8,496 nt of DNA from an uncultured Actinomycetes bacterium. GTDB lineage: Bacteria > Actinomycetota > Thermoleophilia > Miltoncostaeales > Miltoncostaeaceae. Below, in pieces: positions 1 to 5,117 of this stretch. Position 1 is the first letter of the stretch; each line of letters opens with the position of its first letter. The DNA lies in NCBI GenBank assembly GCA_903928615.1, contig CAIYRJ010000162.1, positions 1 through 8,496 of the forward strand, read 5' to 3'. The notes under the pieces are model-generated. The model was given only the letters and a program-made list of their open reading frames with translations. It did not search any database and had not been told where the DNA came from. Both the position numbers and the translations under genes were made by a program.

Positions 1-15
1 ATCGAGTGGGAGTAG
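1..15 (+). CDS. guaA: Possible last codons of GMP synthase (partial)
   Basis: The first five codons read Ile-Glu-Trp-Glu-TAG. GuaA proteins typically end in ...TIEWE, so this may be the C-terminal tip of a guaA gene running in from the left. GuaA is the glutamine-hydrolysing GMP synthase, which converts XMP to GMP. In the second and third copies (51-65, 101-115) the two preceding codons read Pro-Thr, again as in GuaA tails. Only four residues are visible, and the same string occurs three times in the tandem array. The true gene end could therefore be this copy or another one further left, and the identification rests on a very short signature. Confidence 0.38.
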   Translation: MEWE

Positions 16-153
16 TCCTCACGCGAGGTCGTGCCGGTTCGGGTCCCACGATCGAGTGGGAGTAGTCCTCACGCGAGGTCGTGCCGGTTCGGGTCCCACC
101 ATCGAGTGGGAGTAGTCCTCACACGAGGTCGGGTTCCTACGCGAGGTCGCCGG
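1..153. repeat. Tandem 50-bp repeat array, third copy decayed
   Basis: Bases 1-50 and 51-100 are the same 50-bp unit and differ only at the last base (G50, C100). A third copy starts at 101 and matches for about 30 bases with one change (G to A at 123). It then diverges into a shortened tail (131-141), and a fragment at 135-152 again resembles the middle of the unit (CCTACGCGAGGTCG). The units abut without spacers. Each begins ATCGAGTGGGAGTAG, which reads Ile-Glu-Trp-Glu-stop. Each also contains an imperfect hairpin (GTGGGA, loop GTAG, TCC-T-CAC), and each junction forms a TCCCAC/GTGGGA inverted repeat with a 6-nt loop. The array may continue left of base 1. It lies between the stop of the minus-strand gene (156) and whatever lies upstream. 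Confidence 0.93.
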
Positions 154-155
154 AA

Positions 156-416
156 CTAGGCGGCGGCGCGCTCGGAGCCGAGGACGCTCTCGATGCGCTC
201 GATCTGCTCGCGCGAGAGGTCGGCGCTGACGATGCGCTCCGCGAGCTCCTTCGAGTGCTCGTCGCCGCGCAGCGTCTCCTGGCGCAGGGCCTCGCGATCA
301 GCCTTCGCCGTGTGGTGCCAGCAGAAGTTGCTGGTCATGTACGGCGTCTGCCGGCAGCGCTTTCCGTGGGCGGCGACGGCCTGGCAGCGATTGATGGTGA
401 GGCGGGAGTCGTGCAT
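156..416 (-). CDS. Small Cys/His-cluster protein, putative zinc-binding, unknown function
   Basis: This predicted 86-residue protein is not one I can name. The N-terminal half carries a Cys/His pattern C11-x9-C21-x10-C32-W-H34-H35, with 'GKRC' at residues 18-21 and 'FCWHH' at 31-35. It resembles the small 'C...G.xC...(F/Y)C..H' modules seen in many short bacterial and phage proteins, which are likely zinc-binding. Residues 37-86 are charged and probably helical, ending in an Ala-rich tail; there is no signal peptide or membrane segment. The start at 416 is chosen because GGAG (complement of 422-425) sits five bases before the ATG. A longer version from 524 would begin upstream of the promoter candidate at 476-504. 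Codons are strongly G/C-ending in this frame, like the neighbouring genes, which supports real coding. It is transcribed away from rplM and towards the repeat array. Confidence 0.7.
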   Translation of the reverse strand: MHDSRLTINRCQAVAAHGKRCRQTPYMTSNFCWHHTAKADREALRQETLRGDEHSKELAERIVSADLSREQIERIESVLGSERAAA

Positions 417-475
417 CGGAGCTCCGGATGGGCGCGGCGGTGGACGAAATCTGGTGACTTCGTGAAGTGCTGTGC

Positions 476-504
476 AAAGTACCGTACAGCGTAAGGCAGC
501 ACAA
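476..504 (-). promoter_or_regulatory. Sigma70-type promoter candidate for the small Cys/His gene
   Basis: On the minus strand a -35 box TTGTGC (499-504) is followed by a 17-nt spacer and a -10 box TACTTT (476-481). This predicts transcription starting near 469 and a leader of about 53 nt before the ATG at 416. The spacing is ideal and both boxes are reasonable matches to TTGACA/TANNNT. The call is from pattern only. Confidence 0.5.
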
Positions 505-548
505 GTGGCACCGCATGGCGCCATCGACGCCCTCCGTGCCGACGCCGC

Positions 549-577
549 TTGCGGGAGGGGGCCGGTTTCCCTAGCCT
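549..577 (+). promoter_or_regulatory. Promoter candidate for the rplM-rpsI operon
   Basis: A -35 box TTGCGG (549-554), a 17-nt spacer and a -10 box TAGCCT (572-577, TANNNT form typical of high-GC actinobacteria) predict a start near 584. The leader to the GTG at 631 would be about 47 nt. It is the only good promoter-like pair I see between the divergent gene and rplM. Confidence 0.55.
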
Positions 578-622
578 TCGCCGTCGTTCACGGGCGGAGC
601 CGCTTCCGCCTGCCCATGCATC

Positions 623-628
623 GGAGGA
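623..628 (+). promoter_or_regulatory. Shine-Dalgarno of rplM
   Basis: GGAGGA is a near-perfect anti-16S match, but its GGAGG core ends only three bases before the GTG at 631, closer than usual. The other in-frame candidate, ATG at 616, lies upstream of it and has no good ribosome binding site. The site therefore favours 631, with some doubt because of the short spacing. Confidence 0.55.
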
Positions 629-630
629 CC

Positions 631-1098
631 GTGCCCACCGCCCACCTCACCAAGACGACGAAGAGCGCGAAGCCCGGCGACGTTGACCGCCGCTGGTACA
701 TCGTGGACGCCGAGGGGCAGAACCTCGGCCGCCTCGCCTCCGTCATCGCCGAGACACTCCGCGGCAAGCGGTCGCCCTTCTACACACCCCACACCGACTG
801 CGGTGACTTCGTGGTGGTCGTCAACGCCGACAAGATCGCCGTCACGGGCCAGAAGATGGACAAGAAGCTCTACTGGCGCCACTCGGGGTACCCCGGCGGC
901 ATCCGCAAGCGCACCCTGCGCGAGCAGCTCGAGCGCCGCCCGGAGGAGGTCATCCGCATGGCGGTGCGCGGCATGCTCCCGAAGAACTCCCTCGGCCGGA
1001 AGCAGTTGCTGAAGATGAAGGTGTACGCCGGTCCCGAGCACCCGCACGAGGCGCAGAACCCGGAGCCGCTGCGGCTCGAGAGGAAGGTCACCGCATGA
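631..1098 (+). CDS. rplM: 50S ribosomal protein L13
   Basis: L13 is an early-assembling protein of the large ribosomal subunit that binds 23S rRNA. The 155-residue product has the family landmarks: 'RRWYIVDAEGQNLGRLAS' near the N-terminus, 'GKRSPFYTPHTDCGDFVVVV' in the middle, and 'YWRHSGYPGG' followed by 'RMAVRGMLPKNSLGR' and 'KVYAGPEHPHEAQ' towards the C-terminus. The length is slightly above the usual 140-150 because of a short basic N-terminal extension rich in Thr and Lys. GTG at 631 is preferred over ATG at 616 because a strong GGAGGA lies between them. The open frame back to 472 has no ribosomal protein similarity and is not part of the gene. The gene overlaps rpsI by four bases (ATGA), the usual rplM-rpsI pairing with translational coupling. 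Confidence 0.97.
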   Translation: MPTAHLTKTTKSAKPGDVDRRWYIVDAEGQNLGRLASVIAETLRGKRSPFYTPHTDCGDFVVVVNADKIAVTGQKMDKKLYWRHSGYPGGIRKRTLREQLERRPEEVIRMAVRGMLPKNSLGRKQLLKMKVYAGPEHPHEAQNPEPLRLERKVTA

Positions 1099-1493
1099 GC
1101 ACGTCCCCGGTCCGCATCCAGGCCACCGGCAAGCGCAAGACGTCGGTCGCCCGCATCATCCTCGAGCCCGGTGACGGCACGATCACGTGCAATGGCCGCC
1201 CGATCGACGACTTCTTCGGTCGCAAGGTGCTCGTCACCGAGGCGAAGTCGCCGCTGGTCATCGCCGGCGTCGAGGGCCAGTTCAACGTGAAGGCCCGCCT
1301 CACCGGCGGCGGCATCTCCGGCCAGGCCGGCGCCCTGCGCCACGCCGTGGCCCGCGCCCTCGTCGACATGGACGAGAACCTGCGCCCCGAGCTCAAGCGC
1401 GAGGGCTTCCTCACGCGTGACGCGCGTGAGAAGGAGCGCAAGAAGGCGGGCCTCAAGGGCGCCCGCAAGCGTCCCCAGTTCTCGAAGCGCTGA
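1095..1493 (+). CDS. rpsI: 30S ribosomal protein S9
   Basis: S9 is a head protein of the small subunit whose basic C-terminal tail reaches the P-site tRNA. The 132-residue product shows 'ATGKRKTSVARI' at the N-terminus, 'GGGISGQAGALRHAVARAL' centrally, 'LTRDAREKERKKAGLKGARK' next, and the conserved C-terminal end 'RPQFSKR'. The ATG overlaps the rplM stop (ATGA), with AGGAAGG at 1081-1087 seven bases upstream. Length and ends match the family. Its stop codon shares bases with the proposed CTG start of glmM. Confidence 0.98.
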   Translation: MSTSPVRIQATGKRKTSVARIILEPGDGTITCNGRPIDDFFGRKVLVTEAKSPLVIAGVEGQFNVKARLTGGGISGQAGALRHAVARALVDMDENLRPELKREGFLTRDAREKERKKAGLKGARKRPQFSKR

Positions 1494-2872
1494 GCGGGCA
1501 GGCGCCCCCGGCCCGGAGGCTCTTCGGGACGGACGGCGTCCGCGGGGTCGCGAACGCCGACCTCACCCCCGAGCTGGCCATGGTCATCGGCCGGGCGCTC
1601 GGGAATGCGTCCGGTGGAGGCGCCGTGCTGGTGGGCCAGGACACCCGCCGCAGCGGTCCCATGCTGGAGGCCGCCCTCGCCGCGGGGCTGGCGTCGGCAG
1701 GCGCTGAGGTGGTGCTGGGCGGCGTGATGCCCACGCCGGCGGTCGCCGAGTTGGTGGCCAGGGACGGCGCCTTCGCGGCGGGCGCCGTGATCAGCGCCTC
1801 GCACAACCCCTTCGGCGACAACGGCATCAAGCTCTTCGGACCGGATGGCTTCAAGCTGCCGGATGACGAGGAGGCCGCGCTCGAGGCCTCGATGAGCGAT
1901 CTCATGGCGTCCGGCGACGCGGGCGCGGCGCGTCCCACCGGTGCGGCCGTGGGCAGCATCACCCGTTGGGACTCCGCCGTCGAGGTGTACCGCGAGCGGC
2001 TCATCGAGCGCCTCGGGCTCGACCTGGCAGGCCAGCGCATCGTGATCGACTGCGCGAACGGCGCCACGGTCACCGCCGCGCCGCAGGTGCTGTCGGCGCT
2101 CGGCGCCGACGTGGTGTCCATCGGCATCGATCCCGACGGCGTGAACATCAACGAGGGCTGCGGCTCCACGCACCTCGAGGCGCTGCAGGCCGCCGTGGTG
2201 CAGCAGGGCGCAGGGCTCGGCCTCGCCTTCGATGGCGATGGCGACCGCGTGCTCGCCGTCGACTCCGCGGGCCAGGTGGTGGATGGTGACCAGATCCTGG
2301 CGATCCTCGCGATCTGGATGCGGCAGCGCGGCGAGCTGCCCGGACCGGCCGTGGTGACCACCACCATGACCAACCTCGGGTTCCGCCGGGCCATGGCCGA
2401 CGAGGGCATCGAGGTGCGCTGGACCGACGTGGGCGATCGCTACGTGCTCGAGGAGATGCGCGCCCACGGGTTCGTGCTGGGCGGCGAGCAGAGCGGCCAC
2501 CTCATCAACCTGGCTAGCGGCCCCACGGGCGATGGCCTGGCCGGAGGCCTCATGCTGCTCGCGGCGCTGGCCGAGCGGGGACAGTCACTGTCGGATGCCG
2601 CGGCCGTGATGACCCGCATGCCGCAGCGGCTGGTGAGCGTGCGCGTGCAGCGCAAGGACGACCTTCCCGACGCGAGCGACGTGTGGGACATGGTGCGCGC
2701 CGAGGAGCAGGTGCTCGGCGACGATGGCCGCATCGTGCTGCGGGCATCGGGCACCGAGCCCCTGGTGCGCGTGATGGTGGAGGCGCCGACGTCCGAGGAA
2801 TGCGAGAGGATCGCCGCTGCCATCGCCGACGCGGCGGGCCGCGCGTGCGGCCTGGCCGAGGGAGGTCACTGA
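1490..2872 (+). CDS. glmM: Phosphoglucosamine mutase, apparent CTG start
   Basis: GlmM interconverts glucosamine-6-phosphate and glucosamine-1-phosphate, the step after GlmS on the way to UDP-GlcNAc and peptidoglycan. Numbered from CTG 1490, the protein is 460 residues, as expected for the family. Motifs are 'LFGTDGVRGVAN' at 11-22, the phosphoserine loop 'SASHNPFGDNG' with Ser104, the metal loop 'DGDGDR' at 248-253, the sugar loop 'GGEQSGH' at 331-337, and the phosphate-binding 'RASGTEP' at 418-424. The first ATG (1580) would delete the invariant LFGTDGVRG strand. The frame is open back to 1430 but has no ATG, GTG or TTG before 1580. CTG at 1490 forms CTGA with the rpsI stop, the same geometry as the ATGA overlaps elsewhere in the operon. 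No clear Shine-Dalgarno precedes it, so initiation probably relies on coupling to rpsI. A sequencing error is the main alternative. Confidence 0.95.
   Translation: MSGQAPPARRLFGTDGVRGVANADLTPELAMVIGRALGNASGGGAVLVGQDTRRSGPMLEAALAAGLASAGAEVVLGGVMPTPAVAELVARDGAFAAGAVISASHNPFGDNGIKLFGPDGFKLPDDEEAALEASMSDLMASGDAGAARPTGAAVGSITRWDSAVEVYRERLIERLGLDLAGQRIVIDCANGATVTAAPQVLSALGADVVSIGIDPDGVNINEGCGSTHLEALQAAVVQQGAGLGLAFDGDGDRVLAVDSAGQVVDGDQILAILAIWMRQRGELPGPAVVTTTMTNLGFRRAMADEGIEVRWTDVGDRYVLEEMRAHGFVLGGEQSGHLINLASGPTGDGLAGGLMLLAALAERGQSLSDAAAVMTRMPQRLVSVRVQRKDDLPDASDVWDMVRAEEQVLGDDGRIVLRASGTEPLVRVMVEAPTSEECERIAAAIADAAGRACGLAEGGH
2861..2866 (+). promoter_or_regulatory. Shine-Dalgarno of glmS
   Basis: GGAGGT lies inside the last codons of glmM, seven bases before the glmS ATG at 2874. 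It fixes the start, which also yields the obligatory Met-Cys N-terminus. Confidence 0.85.
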
Positions 2873-2873
2873 C

Positions 2874-4712
2874 ATGTGCGGCATCATCGGTTACGTGGGC
2901 GGGCGCCCCTGCGAGGAGCTCATCCTCGCGGGCCTGGAGCGCCTCGAGTACCGCGGATATGACTCCGCGGGCCTCGTGCTGCTCGGCGAGGATGGCTTCC
3001 AGACCGTGCGCGCGGTGGGCAACCTGGCCGAGCTGCGCAAGGCCGCGCATGCGGCCGGCACCGACGCGTCGCCGGCCGTCATGGGCATGGGCCACACCCG
3101 CTGGGCCACGCACGGCCGCGTGACCGAGGCCAACGCCCACCCGCACGCCGATGCATCCGGGCGCATCACCGTCGTGATGAACGGCATCGTCGAGAACTAC
3201 GCACGGCTTCGCGCGGAGCTGCAGGACCAGGGCGTGGTGTTCCGCAGCGAGACCGACGCCGAGGTGATCCCGCACCTGATCGCGCGCCACTACGAGGGCG
3301 ACCTCGTGGCCGCCATGCGCGCCGCGGTGTCCGAGCTCGAGGGGCACTTCACCATCGTGGCCGCCAGCGTGGCCGAGCCCGGCCGCCTCGTGGCGTACCG
3401 GCAGGAGACCCCGCTCGTGGTGGGCGTGGGGGAGGGCGAGCGCTTCGTGGCCTCGGCCATCCCGGCGTTCCTGCCCGAGACGCGCGACACGATCCTCGTG
3501 GAGTCGGGCGAGATCGTGGTGGTGGAGGCCGACTCGGTCACCATCCACGACGGCGACAAGGTGATCGCCCGCGAGGTCACGAGGATTGACTGGGATGAGG
3601 ACGCCGCCGAGAAGGGCGGCTACGACACCTTCATGCTCAAGGAGATCCACGAGCAGCCCGCGGCACTGCGCGACACCATCGGCGACCGCCTGCGCACCGA
3701 GGGCGAGATCGACCTGCCCGGCCTGGGCCTCGACGAGGCCGCGCTCGCGCGCGTGGAGCGCGTGCACATCGTGGCCTGCGGCACGTCGTTCCACGCCGGC
3801 CTCGTGGGCCGCTACCTCATCGAGGACTGGGCGCAGGTGCCGGTGCACGTGGAGGTGGCGAGCGAGTACCGCTACCGCACCTGCCTCGCCGGCCCGGGCG
3901 ACCTGGTGATCGGCATCACCCAGAGCGGCGAGACGGCCGACACCCTGGCCGCCATGCGCGTGGCCCGGGAGCGCGGCGCGCACGTGGTGGCGCTGACCAA
4001 CATCATGGGCTCGCAGGCCGTGCGCGACGCCGACGGGGTCATCTACACCCGCGCCGGCCTCGAGATCGGCGTGGCGGCCACCAAGACGCACACCGCGCAG
4101 GTGGTGGCCCTGGCGCTGCTCGCGCTCAAGCTCGGGCGCGCGCGCCACGTGCTCTCCGCCGCCGGCGCGGCCGACCTCGGCGACGAACTCCACCGCCTTC
4201 CCGACCTGGTGCAGGAGTACCTCGACTCACCCGACGCCGCCCACGCCCTCGAGGTGGGCGAGAAGTACGCCGACAGGCCGTTCTTCCTCTACCTCGGTCG
4301 CCATGTGGGCATGCCGGTCTCGTACGAGGGCGCGCTGAAGCTCAAGGAGATCTCCTACGTGCCCACCGAGGCCTATCCGGCCGGCGAGATGAAGCACGGG
4401 CCCATCGCGCTGCTGGATGATGGCTCGCCGGTGGTCGTGGTGGCCACCGATGGCCATGTGTTCGACAAGGTCGTCTCGAATATCCAGGAGGTCCGCGCGC
4501 GCGGCGCGCAGGTGATCGCCGTGGCCACCACGGGGAATGAGGAGATCGCCACGCACGCGGACGACGTCATGTTCGTGCCGCGCACCCCGCCGCTCCTGGC
4601 GTCGGTGCTGGCCGTGGTGCCGCTGCAGCTGTTCGCGTATGCCGTGGCGCGGGCCCGCGGACTCAACGTCGACCAGCCGCGCAACCTCGCGAAGACGGTC
4701 ACGGTGGAATGA
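2874..4712 (+). CDS. glmS: Glutamine-fructose-6-phosphate aminotransferase (isomerizing)
   Basis: GlmS makes glucosamine-6-phosphate from fructose-6-phosphate using ammonia from glutamine, the first committed step to amino sugars and cell wall. The 612-residue protein begins 'MCGIIGYVG', and Cys2 becomes the N-terminal nucleophile of the class II glutaminase domain (to about residue 230), with 'HTRWATHG' and 'NGIVENY' following. Two SIS sugar-isomerase domains come next: 'VACGTSFHAG' at 300-309 and 'TQSGETADTL' around 349-358 in the first; 'EGALKLKEISY' from 485 and His508 in 'GEMKHGP' in the second. The C-terminus 'PRNLAKTVTVE' is the conserved active-site tail with its lysine. The length equals that of known GlmS proteins. 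It follows glmM by one base and overlaps acpS by four. No glmS ribozyme can precede it, since the gap is one base. Confidence 0.98.
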   Translation: MCGIIGYVGGRPCEELILAGLERLEYRGYDSAGLVLLGEDGFQTVRAVGNLAELRKAAHAAGTDASPAVMGMGHTRWATHGRVTEANAHPHADASGRITVVMNGIVENYARLRAELQDQGVVFRSETDAEVIPHLIARHYEGDLVAAMRAAVSELEGHFTIVAASVAEPGRLVAYRQETPLVVGVGEGERFVASAIPAFLPETRDTILVESGEIVVVEADSVTIHDGDKVIAREVTRIDWDEDAAEKGGYDTFMLKEIHEQPAALRDTIGDRLRTEGEIDLPGLGLDEAALARVERVHIVACGTSFHAGLVGRYLIEDWAQVPVHVEVASEYRYRTCLAGPGDLVIGITQSGETADTLAAMRVARERGAHVVALTNIMGSQAVRDADGVIYTRAGLEIGVAATKTHTAQVVALALLALKLGRARHVLSAAGAADLGDELHRLPDLVQEYLDSPDAAHALEVGEKYADRPFFLYLGRHVGMPVSYEGALKLKEISYVPTEAYPAGEMKHGPIALLDDGSPVVVVATDGHVFDKVVSNIQEVRARGAQVIAVATTGNEEIATHADDVMFVPRTPPLLASVLAVVPLQLFAYAVARARGLNVDQPRNLAKTVTVE

Positions 4713-5095
4713 CCCCGCCCATGGGAACGGGCATCCTGGGCGTTGGCATCGACCTCATCGAGATCGATCGCATCGAGCGCGCCCTCGATCGCCACCCCCG
4801 TTTCGCCCAGCGGTGCTTCACGCCGGCCGAGGAGGCCTACTGCGCGTCCCGCAAGTACCCGCCGCAGCACTTCGCAGCCCGCTTCGCGGCCAAGGAGGCC
4901 GTCGGCAAGGCGTTGGGCATCGGAATGACCCGCTGGCACGAGGTGGAGGTCGTGCGCGGGCGCGGGGCACCCACGGCGATCCTCGCCGGCCGGTGCCTGC
5001 GACGGGCGGGCGACCTCGGCGTGGTCGAGGTGATGCTCTCGCTCACGCACTCGCGCGGGATGGCCGCTGCGGTGGCGATCCTGAGGGGCGCCTAG
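4709..5095 (+). CDS. acpS: Holo-[acyl-carrier-protein] synthase
   Basis: AcpS transfers 4'-phosphopantetheine from CoA to a serine of acyl carrier protein, switching on fatty acid synthesis. The 128-residue product has the two family signatures: 'GVGIDLIEIDRI' at 11-22 with the metal-binding Asp15, and 'FAAKEAVGKALG' around 59-70 with Glu63 and Lys67. The C-terminal strand 'LTHSRGMAAAVAIL' is also typical. The ATG at 4709 overlaps the glmS stop (ATGA); an internal ATG at 4721 is possible but has no better ribosome binding site. The size is normal for a trimeric AcpS. In actinobacteria acpS is commonly next to the NAD(P)HX repair gene and alr, as here. Confidence 0.96.
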   Translation: MTPPMGTGILGVGIDLIEIDRIERALDRHPRFAQRCFTPAEEAYCASRKYPPQHFAARFAAKEAVGKALGIGMTRWHEVEVVRGRGAPTAILAGRCLRRAGDLGVVEVMLSLTHSRGMAAAVAILRGA

Positions 5096-5110
5096 CCGCG
5101 TCAATAGGAT
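5081..5110 (+). promoter_or_regulatory. Possible internal leaderless promoter
   Basis: TAGGAT at 5105-5110 fits the actinobacterial -10 form TANNNT. It lies seven bases before a GTG at 5118, the geometry of leaderless transcripts in which the start codon is the 5' end. A weak -35 (CTGAGG, 5081-5086) stands 18 bases upstream inside the end of acpS. The 22-nt stretch between acpS and this GTG is the only real gap between genes in the operon. The same bases offer AGGA (5106-5109) as a ribosome binding site eight bases before the GTG, so the two readings compete. Confidence 0.4.
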
Positions 5111-5117
5111 GTCGGGC

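Noticed and set aside
31..50. tRNA T-arm-like string GGTTCGGGTCCCAC in the repeat
   Set aside because: The flanks do not form the five-base-pair T stem, the conserved A58 position would be G, and no acceptor, D or anticodon arms surround it.
1..141. CRISPR array
   Set aside because: The 50-bp units abut directly with no unique spacers between them, and only about three copies are visible.
81..494. 137-residue plus-strand open frame
   Set aside because: It is the complement of the small Cys/His gene, is low-complexity in composition and has no recognisable motif. The minus-strand frame has the G/C third-position bias, Shine-Dalgarno and motif.
417..524. N-terminal extension of the small minus-strand gene to an ATG at 524
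   Set aside because: It would start upstream of the promoter candidate, adds an unrelated Cys-rich stretch, and the ATG at 416 has a good GGAG at proper spacing.
472..630. N-terminal extension of rplM
   Set aside because: The added residues do not resemble L13, and the predicted promoter and Shine-Dalgarno lie inside this stretch.
1088..2500. 470-residue minus-strand open frame across rpsI and glmM
   Set aside because: It is antisense to two clearly conserved genes and its composition is typical of shadow frames.
2867..2873. glmS ribozyme/riboswitch upstream of glmS
   Set aside because: Only one base separates glmM and glmS, leaving no room for the leader ribozyme known in Firmicutes. Control here must come by another route.
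2550..4193. 547-residue minus-strand open frame across glmM and glmS
   Set aside because: It is a mirror of the high G/C third-position bias of glmS, with His/Ala/Gly/Arg-rich low complexity and no family features.
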